The translations under genes were made by a program, and so were the position numbers. Of a DNA stretch of 64,000 nucleotides, positions 18,334 to 26,720 are shown one piece after another (position 1 is the stretch's first letter; each line of letters opens with the position of its first letter). The stretch is from CAYMKL01 sp964390805 (GTDB taxonomy: Bacteria; Chloroflexota; Anaerolineae; VGOG01): NCBI GenBank assembly GCA_964390805.1, contig CAYMKL010000021.1:6017-70016 (forward strand), in the 5' to 3' direction. A model generated the notes under the pieces. That model searched no databases. It saw nothing but the letters and a program-made list of their open reading frames with translations, and was not told the DNA's origin.

Positions 18334-19203
18334 CTAAGATCTCTCACCAGCGAACTGACTTCGCACAGACTCCTCCAGCGTCGTCAGTTCGACACCGAAG
18401 GTGCTCGCCGCCTCGGTCATATCCAGCGGCGAATCGTACATCTCCATGCCAGCCATCGCTTGCTGCATCATCCCCTCGGGCAAAGCCGGTACCGGCTCAC
18501 CCGGAGAGACGTACTGCACGGGGATTTCGCGGTCCAGCACGCGCTCGAAGGTCGCCACCACGTCACGCCAGGACAAGGCCTCCGGACCGCCAATGGCAAG
18601 ATACTGATTCATGGCCTGCGGATGACCAACAGCGGCTGTTGCGAACGCCGCCACATCTCTCACAGCGATGAACGAGTGTTTGCGCTGCCCCTCGCCTACC
18701 AAGGTGACCGGCTGGCCGGCCTGCAATGGCACGCCGATGACCATGCCCACCCACATATCCATGAATGCATTGGGCGCCAGGATGGTGTACATCATCCCAC
18801 TATCGCGGAGATACGCCTCGGTCTTGGCTTTGGCCTGGATGAAGGGGGCGGGGCTATTGATGTCGGCGCCCAATGCTGACGTGAAGATGAACTGTTTCAC
18901 CCCGGCTGCCTTCGCCGCGTCAATCAGATTGCGGTTTCCCGCCAGGTCAACGGTTTGAACGTTGTCCTCACCGCCACGCCGGGCTGAGTTGGCTGTGGTG
19001 ATGAGGGTTTCGATCCCTTTGCAAGCCGGATCAAGCGAGGCGCGGTCTTTGAGGTCGCCAAACACCGGCTGCCCTCCAGCCTCCACCAGGGGTTGGAACG
19101 ATGACTGGGGCCGCACCAGGATGCGCACCGGTTGGCCCTGAGCCAACAGTCGTCGTGTAATTATGCCACCAAGCTGCCCGGTGGCTCCTGCTACCAAAAT
19201 CAT
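18334..19203 (-). CDS. NmrA-like / atypical SDR NAD(P)-binding protein
   Basis: 289 residues from the ATG at 19203 (AAAGGAG leader); an upstream in-frame ATG has no ribosome site. The N-terminal Rossmann motif GATGQLGG matches the NAD(P) site of atypical short-chain dehydrogenases. Other family marks are VRPQSSF, a nucleotide-site-proximal FGDLKD, and AGVKQFIFTSALG. The segment PNAFMDMWVG replaces a classical YxxxK, as in NmrA/HSCARG-type redox sensors and quinone oxidoreductase-like members. Likely role: NAD(P)H-dependent reductase or redox sensor. Ends just before hairpin 18270. Confidence 0.85.
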   Translation of the reverse strand: MILVAGATGQLGGIITRRLLAQGQPVRILVRPQSSFQPLVEAGGQPVFGDLKDRASLDPACKGIETLITTANSARRGGEDNVQTVDLAGNRNLIDAAKAAGVKQFIFTSALGADINSPAPFIQAKAKTEAYLRDSGMMYTILAPNAFMDMWVGMVIGVPLQAGQPVTLVGEGQRKHSFIAVRDVAAFATAAVGHPQAMNQYLAIGGPEALSWRDVVATFERVLDREIPVQYVSPGEPVPALPEGMMQQAMAGMEMYDSPLDMTEAASTFGVELTTLEESVRSQFAGERS

Positions 19204-19276
19204 GGTATTCTCCTTTCCTGTGCTAGAGACAGCCCATCGCCTGGGCCCAATTAGCACCTATTCTCGTTCCAAGTAC

Positions 19277-19448
19277 TTACTGGCGGCGTGTAGGAGCGAA
19301 AGCGGCCACCACGTCGGCGGTGTCGTAGTAGTGGCGATGGCGCACGATCATCCACCCAGTCGTGCTCGTAGCGGCAGCCGGCGGACTTGGCCGGTCCTCA
19401 ACTCCCTGATGGGACTGCCTGCCGCCTCCACTGGGCGGGTTGCCCCTA
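19277..19448 (-). pseudogene. Possible C-terminal remnant of a SnoaL/NTF2-like protein
   Basis: Between the NmrA-like and LysM genes the minus strand reads WMIVRHRHYYDTADVVAAF before a stop at 19277. This resembles the end of NTF2-like polyketide-cyclase proteins, which often carry a YYDTA motif. No start or fold core is present. Weak call based on one motif. Confidence 0.25.
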
Positions 19449-20132
19449 CTACCTGGCAAGCATACCGTCGAAGTAGAGGATGCCCTCACCGCCGTCGGCC
19501 GTACCCCTGTAGGTGCCGGCGCCAGTCGCACCCTCAAACGTGCCGGTGCCCCCGGTGATCTGGAAGGTGCCCTGGAAGGAAACGGGACCATCCGGCGGCG
19601 TGCCCAAACCTTCATAGGTACCGAAGAGCTGATCGCCGTTGGCTGCGGTGAACACCATGGTGCCGGTTTGGGGGTTGGGGACTTGGGTGAGGTTGATCTT
19701 CATTTCGGCATCCCAGGTGCTCTTACCCAGAGGGTCGCCTTCCCCATCGCCCGGTATCTTCAACGTGAGGATGCCGTTCTCGGGGGGACCCACGGGCTGA
19801 GGATAGGTCTCGTAGCGCGCCTTGAAGGGCTCCACTGCGCCGGGGATGAGAAGCTTCTGGCCAGGATGGATCAGGTTGGGGTTCTCAATGTGGGCGAAGC
19901 TGGTATCCTCCTCTTTGGCGTTGGTGGCGCCGACGATGGCCCAATAAGCCGGGCCGCTGTCCAGATACTTCTCCGCCAGGGCCCAGAGGTTGTCGCCTAG
20001 CTTAACCGTGTAGGTCATCTCCTCCTGAGCGAGCACTTCCGCCGCTGGCGGAGCACCGCTGGCCGCACTCACCCCCAGGGTCAGCAGTATTGTGAACACT
20101 AAGAACAAAATAACGAGCGTCCTCTTAGACAT
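19449..20132 (-). CDS. Secreted LysM-domain protein
   Basis: 227 residues from the ATG at 20132 (AAAGGAGGCAACAA leader). Signal peptide to about residue 33. A LysM domain follows (about 38-95: YTVKLGDNLWALAEKYL, NPNLIHPGQKLLIPG), with an inserted segment typical of LysM units that tolerate extra residues. The C-terminal half is a Gly/Thr-rich beta domain (FQITGGTGTFEGATGAGTY). LysM binds peptidoglycan or chitin-like glycans, so the protein probably sits at the cell wall. A SARP-like direct repeat and a possible leader ORF lie upstream. Confidence 0.85.
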   Translation of the reverse strand: MSKRTLVILFLVFTILLTLGVSAASGAPPAAEVLAQEEMTYTVKLGDNLWALAEKYLDSGPAYWAIVGATNAKEEDTSFAHIENPNLIHPGQKLLIPGAVEPFKARYETYPQPVGPPENGILTLKIPGDGEGDPLGKSTWDAEMKINLTQVPNPQTGTMVFTAANGDQLFGTYEGLGTPPDGPVSFQGTFQITGGTGTFEGATGAGTYRGTADGGEGILYFDGMLAR

Positions 20133-20233
20133 TTGTTGCCTCCTTTTTTGTTTTGTTTTGACGTGTGGTGACAAGCCGCCTTTCACCAGTTTGTCACAAA
20201 CTCTTAATTTGCTGGGCTGCCAGCCTTCTTGTA

Positions 20234-20272
20234 TTAATCAGCCAAGCCTCCGGCCAAGCCCGCCGCCGACAC
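20234..20272 (-). other. Possible 12-codon leader ORF upstream of the LysM gene
   Basis: AAAGGAGGTGAATCACA is followed by GTG at 20272 and encodes MSAAGLAGGLAD, then TAA. The ribosome site is as strong as any in the window, yet the ORF is tiny. It lies between the direct repeat at 20336 and the LysM start. It could be a regulatory leader peptide or the stub of a deleted gene. The remainder of 20133-20335 holds nothing else I recognise. Confidence 0.3.
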
Positions 20273-20335
20273 TGTGATTCACCTCCTTTCGAGTGTGCGA
20301 ATTAGCGGCTGTTCGTCATAAGCATAGCACACTGG

Positions 20336-20353
20336 TGTCAAAAAAGTGTCAAA
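20336..20353 (-). promoter_or_regulatory. SARP-like direct repeat upstream of the LysM gene
   Basis: Minus strand TTTGACA, CTTT, TTTGACA: an exact repeat with 11-bp period, containing a consensus -35 TTGACA. It is directly next to the terminator at 20358. TATGAC lies 15 nt downstream of the -35 as a possible -10. Reads toward 20132. Confidence 0.55.
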
Positions 20354-20357
20354 AGAC

Positions 20358-20410
20358 ACAGCTTCCCGCCAAATTCGGGCGAAATTTGCCCGAAAACGAC
20401 GGGAAGCTGT
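20358..20410 (-). terminator. Terminator of the SnoaL-like gene
   Basis: Nested hairpin: outer stem ACAGCTTCCCG / CGGGAAGCTGT, inner stem TTCGGGC / GCCCGAA. On the minus strand it is followed by GTCTTTT. It lies 76 nt past the stop at 20487. Confidence 0.75.
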
Positions 20411-20486
20411 CGGATGAGGAGGTGATCAGATGCTCTGGCTTGAGTTGCCAGCTTTCGAAGAATCGGCGGCTTTGAGCGAAACGGCG

Positions 20487-20906
20487 TTATCCCGGCGTTG
20501 GCACTGCGCCGAGCTGCTGCATCAGACTGAGCTGGTCGGCCACGACCCAGTGCTCGGTGATCTTGCCGTCGGCGAGGGTGAAGATGTCGATGAGGTCGAA
20601 GGCCACTTGCTTTCCCGTGGCGGGGATGCCCATGAACTGCCCCTGGTGCGTGCCCTGGAAGGTCTTGTGGGTCATCACCTTATCACCTTCGGCCAGTTGC
20701 TGGCGAATGGTGAAGCGTATGTCGGGGAAGGCAGCGAACAGCACGGTGAAGAAGCCCTTGGTGCCCTCCAGATTGGGCGGGTTCGTCATGCCGCCGTGGT
20801 CAACGAAGTCCGGGCTGAACAGCTCGTCCAGCGCATCCAGGTTATGCTGGTTTTGCACCTCCTCGACGAAACGGCGTACCAGTGCCTTGTTCTCTTGCAG
20901 TGACAT
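20487..20906 (-). CDS. SnoaL-like / ester cyclase family protein
   Basis: 139 residues from the ATG at 20906 (GAGGAGG leader). Features of the NTF2-fold SnoaL-like family: LVRRFVEEVQNQHNLDALDE, FVDHGG, FFTVLFAAFPDI, GTHQGQFMGIPATGK and a C-terminal ITEHWVVADQLSLMQQLG. These proteins are small alpha+beta barrels; some are cyclases or hydrolases, many are of unknown substrate. The promoter and leader are a near copy of those of the giant protein at 14210, so both may be under the same SARP control. A decayed paralogue lies at 31403. Confidence 0.85.
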   Translation of the reverse strand: MSLQENKALVRRFVEEVQNQHNLDALDELFSPDFVDHGGMTNPPNLEGTKGFFTVLFAAFPDIRFTIRQQLAEGDKVMTHKTFQGTHQGQFMGIPATGKQVAFDLIDIFTLADGKITEHWVVADQLSLMQQLGAVPTPG

Positions 20907-20964
20907 GGGGTAACCTCCTCGTATAATATGTTGGTGTGGGGAGCGCGAACTCACCGGCCACTTC

Positions 20965-21004
20965 ACAATACAGTTTACCACAAGGGCCTCAAAAAAGTCT
21001 CAAA
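20965..21004 (-). promoter_or_regulatory. Promoter with SARP-like direct repeat upstream of the SnoaL-like gene
   Basis: Minus strand TTTGAGA (20998-21004), CTTT, TTTGAGG (20987-20993), then TATTGT (20965-20970) at the same 16-nt spacing as at 14265. The next 60 nt down to the ribosome site are also nearly identical to the 14210 leader. Confidence 0.6.
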
Positions 21005-21023
21005 TTGTCGGGCAGATCACCCT

Positions 21024-24000
21024 TCACGATAACTCTTCGAGAAGTGCCTTCACCTCTTTCAGGTCTGGAGTGTCAAACCCCTCGGTGAACCAGCCGTAGA
21101 TCTCTGCCAGCAGTTGTCGGGCCTCTTCTCGCTTGCCCTGTCTCTGCCACAACTGGCCCAGACTCATAGCCGCCCGCAACTCCAACATTCTGACCTCCTG
21201 CTGGCGAGCCGTCTCCATGGCTTGACGGAAGTGTGCCTCTGCTTCCCCGCCGTCTCTACCCTGAACCCTCAGCAATTCCCCGTGCAGCCTGCTCAGTTCC
21301 GCCATCCAGTAGCGGTCCCCGCCGCTCTGCGCAATGGCCCGGGCAGCCGATACGGCCGCGATCCCCTCTTCCAGCTTCTGCACCTTCAAACAGGCTTCCG
21401 CCTGCAAGGCCAGAAAAAAGGGTGCGAAAGTCTCGTAGCCTATGGCCCGCCAGACGGTCGTGCCCTCGCTCAACTGGGCCAATCCCTCCGCCACCTGTCC
21501 CTGCTCGATCAGGGCCCAACCCCGCAGCGCCGTGGCCATGGCCGTCCAGCTCGGCAGCCCATGCAATTGGCCCAGCCTGATAGCTTCCTCTGCGTGGTCC
21601 CGGGCCTCCTGCGCATCGTGGCGTATGCACGCGTGCATGGCCAGCAGGCAGTGCGCATAGGCCTGGCTGGAGGGGTGTGCCATGAACTGCATCAGGTCGC
21701 GCAGGTTTTGGCTCTGCACCTGTGCCTGTTCGGGATACCCCAGCAGCCACAACGTCATGCCCAAATAGCCTAGGTAGGTGACGGCCGGATCATGGCCGAA
21801 ACGGTAGGCATGGCTCTCATGCTGTGCCAGATCATAGAGGGCAGCGCCTCGCTCCAGGAGCGCCCGCGCCTGTTTCAGCCTGCCCAGGGCGAACAAGGGG
21901 CCGCCCATGGCCCGGTATGCCTCCAGCAGCAAGGCGGTATCCTGGGCCGTCTGGGCGATGGCGAGAAGCTGCTCCGCCAGCTCCACCGCCGTCTGGTGAT
22001 CCCCTGCTACGCCGTAGTACCGTGAGAGTCCCATCAGGGAGGTGAACAGCGCAGGCGTTTCACCCAGCTTCCGGCAGAGTTCGCGAGCCCGATCATACAC
22101 GCGCTTTGTCTCAGGAGAGCCGTAACCCTGGACGACCGTCGTGGGCACGGTCAGGGCGATTTGCAGCTCGATCTCCTGTTGTGCGCGCTGGGACGTCTCA
22201 GGCAGGGAGTGGAGGATGTCCAGGCCGCGACGGTAATACGAGATAGCCTCCTGGTTGGCGGACTGTCGCACAGCCTGCTGGCCGGCCTGTAGCAGATACG
22301 TGATCGCCTTCTCCGTCAGCCTCCCGTCCAACTGCCGGGCCTGCTCGAAGTGAAAGGACAGTTCCCCGGCCCTTGCCCCGACCTCGGCCCCAAGCAACTG
22401 CTCTATCGCCGCACCAACCTGACCATGCAGATACTGGCGCTGGCGACGCGGAAGTTCCTCGTAGACGACCTCCTGGATCTTGTGATGCGTGAATACGTAA
22501 TCGGAATCGGCTTCATCCGTACCCTCGCCGATCAGCCGCTGGCGCAGCAAATCGTCCAGGGCCGCTAGCGTCGCGTCCGCGCCCTGACCCCAGGCCGCGT
22601 GGAGCAGGTCGAAGTCGAACTCGCGACCGAGTACCGCTGCCAGGCGCAGCGCCTCCTGCGCGTTCTCTTCCAGACGATGAGCCCGCGCCTGAATGGCCTC
22701 GCTCACGCTGGCAGGCAGTGGCAGCTCTCCCTCGCTGATCCGGGCGAAGTCGCCCTGCCAGACACTTCCCTCCAGGCGGACCACCTCCGTCTGAAAGAGC
22801 GCTTTGACGATCTCCATTAGGAAGAAGGGGTTGCCCTCCGTCTCCTGGTACAACCGCTCCGCCAGGGGCGCCACCGCTTCGCTCGCTCCCGACATTTCCA
22901 CCACCATCGCCTCGACTGCTTCTGGCGACAGGCGCGACAGGCGCAGAGGTCTGGCCAGCCCTTCGCGAGTCAAGCGCCGGCGGAGGTTGAACAGAGGGTG
23001 CTCCAGCCTGACCTCCTCAGGGCGCAAAGTGCCAACGGTCAAGATCGCGTGGTCTGCGAGATGACGCGCCAGGTAGTGGATCAGTCCCAGCGTGGACTCG
23101 CTGGCCCAGTGCAGGTCCTCCAAGACGATCAGGATCGCTCCGCGAGAAGACAATTCAGCCAGCAAACGGGCCAGGCCGGCGAATAGGCGTGCCTCCTCCT
23201 GATCACCCTCGGGCGACGGCGTAGCCCCAAGTCCAGGTTGTATCTCGGACACCTCTGGCACCAGGCGGGCCACCTCGCCGAGGGTCCAGGCGGGAAAGCC
23301 CGCCAGTTCATCAGGCGTCAGCGTTCGCAGAACCGTTCGCACCGCCTCGGCGATGGGTTGGTAGGGCAAGAGACGCTCGAACTCGTAGCAGCGGCCCCAC
23401 AGCACGCGGACGCCCTGCCAGCGGAGACGGTTGGCGAACTCCTCCACCAGGCGAGTCTTGCCCACCCCGGCCTCCCCGCTGATGAGGGCCAGTCCGCCGT
23501 ACCCTGTCTGAGCCCTCTGCCAGCAGTTGCCCAACAAGACCAGTTCCTGCTCCCTGCCTACCAGCCTAACGGGCGCAATCACGTCGAGGGGACTACGTCC
23601 CGCAGGCCCTATCGCTGGCATCTCAACAGGTAGAATCTCAGGCAGAGGTCCGACTTTGAAGCGTCCCTCCAGGATGGCCTGGTAGAGTTCGGTGGTCTCG
23701 ACCATCGGCTCCGTGCCCAACTCCTCCACCACGATTTCCCGGCAACGATGGTGCTGCTCCAGCGCCGCGTTGCGCTGCCCCAATCGGCAATAGGCACGCA
23801 TCGCCAGCCGGTGAGCGTCCTCGCGCAGTGGATCGCGGCCCAGCAGGCGCAGGGCTGTCGCCAGTGCGGCTTGGTGCTCCTCTCCTGTCTCATGACCGAC
23901 CATCAGCCGTGCCAGCGCCTCGAGAAACAAGGCTTCCAGTCGGTAGCGCTCGCTGATGATCCAGTCATCGTAGAAGCCATCCAGGAAGTCGCCGCGGTAG

Positions 24001-24368
24001 AGCGCTACCGCCGATTGCAGGCTGGCAATATCATCACGAGAGACCTGGGACTCTAATTCATCAACATCGAGCCAGAGATCGCTTTGGGGATCACACTGTG
24101 CTGTGTGAGGATCGCTCAGAATGGGGATGGCATCGGGGAGACAGCGGCGGATGTGCCAGAGGGCCGTCGAGAGGGAGCGGCGCGCCTTGCGCTCTGGCCG
24201 CTCGCCCCAGAAGAGACCGACCAACCGATCCCGGGGCTGGGGTCGGTGGCGGTGGAGGATCAGGTAGGCTAGCAGAGACTGGGATTTGAGGGTGGGAGGC
24301 TTGGGCAATTGCTGATCGTCATAGCGGATGTCTAGTGTGCCCAGAAAGTACAACCGCAAGGTAGACAT
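21024..24368 (-). CDS. SARP-type regulator: winged helix, BTAD, AAA ATPase, TPR (SARP2)
   Basis: 1114 residues from the ATG at 24368 (GGAGGTCTGGCA leader). Same architecture as SARP1: winged helix (SLLAYLILHRHRPQPRDRL), BTAD (GDFLDGFYDDW), Walker A GEAGVGKTRL, Walker B ILIVLEDLHWAS, and long TPR C-terminus ending GFDTPDLKEVKALLEEL. The N-terminal 700 residues are very close to SARP1 and SARP3, while the TPR region is more divergent, which fits different input signals on a shared DNA-binding head. No clear terminator follows; the SnoaL promoter starts 20 nt past the stop. Promoter copy 3 lies about 80 nt upstream. Confidence 0.9.
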   Translation of the reverse strand: MSTLRLYFLGTLDIRYDDQQLPKPPTLKSQSLLAYLILHRHRPQPRDRLVGLFWGERPERKARRSLSTALWHIRRCLPDAIPILSDPHTAQCDPQSDLWLDVDELESQVSRDDIASLQSAVALYRGDFLDGFYDDWIISERYRLEALFLEALARLMVGHETGEEHQAALATALRLLGRDPLREDAHRLAMRAYCRLGQRNAALEQHHRCREIVVEELGTEPMVETTELYQAILEGRFKVGPLPEILPVEMPAIGPAGRSPLDVIAPVRLVGREQELVLLGNCWQRAQTGYGGLALISGEAGVGKTRLVEEFANRLRWQGVRVLWGRCYEFERLLPYQPIAEAVRTVLRTLTPDELAGFPAWTLGEVARLVPEVSEIQPGLGATPSPEGDQEEARLFAGLARLLAELSSRGAILIVLEDLHWASESTLGLIHYLARHLADHAILTVGTLRPEEVRLEHPLFNLRRRLTREGLARPLRLSRLSPEAVEAMVVEMSGASEAVAPLAERLYQETEGNPFFLMEIVKALFQTEVVRLEGSVWQGDFARISEGELPLPASVSEAIQARAHRLEENAQEALRLAAVLGREFDFDLLHAAWGQGADATLAALDDLLRQRLIGEGTDEADSDYVFTHHKIQEVVYEELPRRQRQYLHGQVGAAIEQLLGAEVGARAGELSFHFEQARQLDGRLTEKAITYLLQAGQQAVRQSANQEAISYYRRGLDILHSLPETSQRAQQEIELQIALTVPTTVVQGYGSPETKRVYDRARELCRKLGETPALFTSLMGLSRYYGVAGDHQTAVELAEQLLAIAQTAQDTALLLEAYRAMGGPLFALGRLKQARALLERGAALYDLAQHESHAYRFGHDPAVTYLGYLGMTLWLLGYPEQAQVQSQNLRDLMQFMAHPSSQAYAHCLLAMHACIRHDAQEARDHAEEAIRLGQLHGLPSWTAMATALRGWALIEQGQVAEGLAQLSEGTTVWRAIGYETFAPFFLALQAEACLKVQKLEEGIAAVSAARAIAQSGGDRYWMAELSRLHGELLRVQGRDGGEAEAHFRQAMETARQQEVRMLELRAAMSLGQLWQRQGKREEARQLLAEIYGWFTEGFDTPDLKEVKALLEELS

Positions 24369-24448
24369 TGCCAGACCTCCCCCAGGACTTCCCTGGCGTG
24401 CTATTACCAAACCATGCTGTTTTGCTGATGGATTATACGCTGATCAAT

Positions 24449-24476
24449 AGTATATCATACTCTGGCCTTTTGGCAA
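24449..24476 (-). promoter_or_regulatory. SARP-cassette promoter, copy 3
   Basis: Minus strand TTGCCA, 16 nt, TATACT, followed by ATTGATCAG. The same extended sequence occurs at copy 4 (41234). A degenerate form of the GGCC hairpin (two mismatches in the stem) lies next to it at 24480-24514. Confidence 0.65.
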
Positions 24477-24551
24477 AAGAAGAGACCACCCTCGTCAACG
24501 AGCGGTAGCCTCTTCACGCATATTGCATCTCTCCTCAGTGCTGCCCCGCGT

Positions 24552-24770
24552 TCACTCTTCCTTCTCCTCCACAAGCTGACTCTCATCGCCTCCCATAACA
24601 CCAATGCGGCGGATAAACTCTAACATCTCATCCAGGTCCAAGAAGGTGGCGTTGTCGCCACTCTGTACGTGCTCGATCCGACCGCGCCAGCGAGACCCGG
24701 CGGCCGACCACTCTTGCCAGAAGCGGACGACGAAGGTGCTGATCGGTGGAACTGGGGATGATTCAGTCAT
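24552..24770 (-). CDS. Small conserved protein of the SARP cassette (72 aa), unknown function
   Basis: Third copy: PPISTFVVRFWQEWSAAGSR, IEHVQSGDNATFL, MLEFIRRIGVMGG, with an acidic tail. Start ATG at 24770; the ribosome site is weaker than in copy 1. It lies upstream of SARP2 and downstream of the hairpin at 24788, keeping the same cassette order as at 18 kb. Function unknown. Confidence 0.7.
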   Translation of the reverse strand: MTESSPVPPISTFVVRFWQEWSAAGSRWRGRIEHVQSGDNATFLDLDEMLEFIRRIGVMGGDESQLVEEKEE

Positions 24771-24787
24771 GCGGGGTTTCTCTTGCC

Positions 24788-24823
24788 AAGACCCTTCGGG
24801 TTTCTGAAAACCCGAAGGGTCTT
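24788..24823 (-). terminator. Hairpin AGACCCTTCGGG family, copy 2
   Basis: 16-bp perfect stem AAGACCCTTCGGGTTT / AAACCCGAAGGGTCTT with a 4-nt loop, 5 nt past the LPVTG fragment stop. Same family as 18270 and 31364. Confidence 0.65.
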
Positions 24824-24827
24824 ATGT

Positions 24828-25007
24828 TTATCGCGCGCGGCTGAACGCCCGCCGGAGCCCCAACCCCAGCGCGATGAGCAGCAGCCCGGCAACCCCAAGC
24901 CACAACGGCAGCGTTTCTGTTCGGGTGGTTCCGCCGGTCACCGGCAAGACGGCGCCTTCAACTACGAAGTTCACGACCAACTCGTATCCGCCGGATCTCA
25001 AGGACAT
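24828..25007 (-). pseudogene. C-terminal fragment of an LPXTG-type surface protein
   Basis: A 59-codon frame, open back to the DUF1059 stop at 25044, encodes VVNFVVEG, then LPVTGG, a hydrophobic stretch LPLWLGVAGLLLIALGLGL and a basic tail RRAFSRAR. Sorting motif, membrane span and positive tail in that order are the sortase signal. There is no signal peptide or exported domain, and an AGGAGGT site lies too far from the ATG at 25007. I read it as the 3' end of a sortase substrate whose body was deleted. Confidence 0.6.
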
Positions 25008-25043
25008 CTCACCAATCCTGTCGCCCGATTGACCTCCTGACTC

Positions 25044-25214
25044 TTATTCTTCGCGGACGAGGCTTTTCACCTGCTCGACCAGCTCTGGCGTCGCCTCGAC
25101 GTTATGCACCGTCTGGGCATGTTCGGCGACCTGGCGCAGCAGCTCCTCCTCGCTCTCGGCACGAACCACATGTTCGCAATCGAAACCGGCATCACGACAA
25201 CGCAAGACTTTCAT
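25044..25214 (-). CDS. DUF1059 small protein
   Basis: 56 residues from the ATG at 25214 (AGGAGGTCAAGCAGAG leader): MKVLRCRDAGFDCEHVVRAE, EELLRQVAEHA, TPELVEQVKSLVREE. The two cysteines and the His-containing helix are the conserved marks of DUF1059, a short, possibly metal-binding family of unknown function. The same domain is fused to OsmC at 26721. The 230 bp upstream hold only a stranded ribosome-site-like GAAAGGAGGGG (about 25330), similar to the sequence before the OsmC start, as if an OsmC gene had been lost. Confidence 0.75.
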   Translation of the reverse strand: MKVLRCRDAGFDCEHVVRAESEEELLRQVAEHAQTVHNVEATPELVEQVKSLVREE

Positions 25215-25445
25215 CTCTGCTTGACCTCCTGGTGTGAATTTGGATGCGATTCAGGCCGCACCGCATTAATGGTTGTGGGGTATGCGACCCAGGAACGGGT
25301 CAGGATTCTCAGCTTTATAAACGCCCCTCCTTTCTTCGTCTCATGCACTCAACCCGTCTTCGCTGTAACGCGATTGCGGGAACGTGACGGGCATGACTGC
25401 TATCCATCACGAGTGGGATCCTTCCAGACCTTGATACTCGCTTCG

Positions 25446-25814
25446 TTATATGACAGCGCGAGCCTTGTCCAGGTCGTCGGCGCCGACGACCAGGCGGGTA
25501 TTCGTAGCCAGGTAGACCAAATCGATGTTTATCCCGGCATTGGCTATGCGGCGGCAGATGCCCCCGAACTCGCCCGGTCGGTCCTCGACGTCCAGGATCA
25601 AGACCTGGCGTTCGCTGTGCACCTGCAGTCCAGCTTCTTCGAGGGCACGGCGAGCAGTGGGTCCGCCCTCCACCGAGAGGTGAAGGACCCCTTTACCCTC
25701 GCTGGGAAATCCACATAGCCCCTCGATATTAATGCCGGCTTTCCCTAGCGCCTCACCTACGTCGGCCAGGGTACCCGGGCGGTCTTCCAAAATGACGGTA
25801 AGATCAATGGCCAT
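25446..25814 (-). CDS. Tandem ACT-domain protein
   Basis: 122 residues, two ACT repeats: first LTVILEDRPGTLADVGEALG with GINIEGLCG, second VLILDVEDRPGEFGGICRRI with GINIDLVYLATNTRLVVG. The DRPG loop followed by a helix is the amino-acid-binding edge of ACT dimers. There is no catalytic domain, so it is a stand-alone regulatory protein, perhaps an amino-acid sensor. ATG at 25814 with a TAAGGAGG leader. It lies 32 bp past the hairpin at 25839. Confidence 0.85.
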   Translation of the reverse strand: MAIDLTVILEDRPGTLADVGEALGKAGINIEGLCGFPSEGKGVLHLSVEGGPTARRALEEAGLQVHSERQVLILDVEDRPGEFGGICRRIANAGINIDLVYLATNTRLVVGADDLDKARAVI

Positions 25815-25838
25815 GGTTTTCCTCCTTATCAGGGTGGG

Positions 25839-25878
25839 GCAGCCGCCCGCCGAAGCTCAGCGGAGGCGGGTCGGCTGC
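25839..25878 (-). terminator. GC-rich hairpin between the lipoprotein and ACT genes
   Basis: Stem GCAGCCG-CCCGCC / GGCGGG-TCGGCTGC with one bulge, just past the lipoprotein stop. No T run, so it may be a stability element rather than a terminator. Confidence 0.45.
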
Positions 25879-25913
25879 ACGCTGTGAAAATGCTTCATCT
25901 GTTCGCTTACAAG

Positions 25914-26612
25914 CTAGGAAACTGGTTTGTACTTTCCCGCTATGTCGCCCCTTCTGGGTGAGCATTTGTCCTCGATGGACACAATCTGGATTTTGCCGCC
26001 TTCAAGCAACCGAACTTCATAGATGGCAATGGTATCTCCACAGGAGGGAACGCCTGAAACGGAGAGTTCCTTTATGAACATTTGTGTCCCCTCGAACCGA
26101 TATTCACAGATGGCATATGACCGGCTATCGAGGCTATCCAGCGCATGCGCCTGGTGAAAAGTCCCATCTTCATAGAAGCGGATGTAGCTAGCACCTCCTT
26201 CGAGCCATGTGCCAACAATCTCCTCGGCGGACGTTGCTAGTGTGAACGCTGGTGTGGGCGTTGCTGTCGGTGGGATAGGCGTGGGTGTGGGGGGTACAGG
26301 CGTCGGTGTGGCTGTGGGTGGCAGGGGTGTCGGTGTGGCTGTGGGTGGCAACGGGGTCGGTGTGGCTGTGGGTGGCAACGGGGTTGGTGTGGCTGTGGGT
26401 GGCAGGGGTGTCGGTGTGGCTGTGGGTGGCAGGGGTGTCGGTGTGGCTGTGGGCGGCAGGAGTGTCGGTGTAGCCGTGGGAGACGGGGGAGTCGGTGTGG
26501 ACGCGGGCGGCAACGGGGTCGGTGTGGCCGGCTCTGGGGTCGCTGACGCGCATGCAACGAAGAGCACTAGTGTCAACACGAGAGCACCGATCGTGCCAAG
26601 TTTGGCTGTCAT
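25914..26612 (-). CDS. Lipoprotein with Pro-Thr repeat linker and C-terminal beta domain
   Basis: 232 residues. Lipobox LFVAC (Cys near 20), then an extended Thr/Pro spacer built of about ten 9-residue units (PTATPTPLP), then about 110 residues with EIVGTWLEGGASYIRFYEDG, resembling lipocalin-like or META-type stress-response folds, with paired cysteines (AICEYRF, GVPSCGD, DKCSPRRG). ATG at 26612 after GAGGAGGAAACG. Role inferred: a membrane-tethered sensor or binding domain on a glycosylatable stalk. The spacer length is likely to vary between strains. Confidence 0.8.
   Translation of the reverse strand: MTAKLGTIGALVLTLVLFVACASATPEPATPTPLPPASTPTPPSPTATPTLLPPTATPTPLPPTATPTPLPPTATPTPLPPTATPTPLPPTATPTPLPPTATPTPVPPTPTPIPPTATPTPAFTLATSAEEIVGTWLEGGASYIRFYEDGTFHQAHALDSLDSRSYAICEYRFEGTQMFIKELSVSGVPSCGDTIAIYEVRLLEGGKIQIVSIEDKCSPRRGDIAGKYKPVS
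26270..26540 (-). repeat. 27-bp tandem repeats encoding PTATPTPLP
   Basis: About ten units of 27 bp in the lipoprotein gene, nearly identical at the DNA level in the middle. On the other strand they create long false ORFs (GVGVAVGG and SVWLWVAG). Confidence 0.85.
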
Positions 26613-26720
26613 CGTTTCCTCCTCTCTCTGAGTGAGTTCCTCTGGTCCTGTATTGCTATCAAATCGCCCCTTTCGCTCGAAATCCGGCCACGATCGCCCG
26701 GTTTAGCTGTGACTTGTCTA

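Noticed and set aside
26209..26631. Plus-strand Gly/Val-rich ORF (GVGVAVGG repeats)
   Set aside because: It is the complement of the Pro-Thr repeats in the lipoprotein, which has a lipobox and ribosome site.
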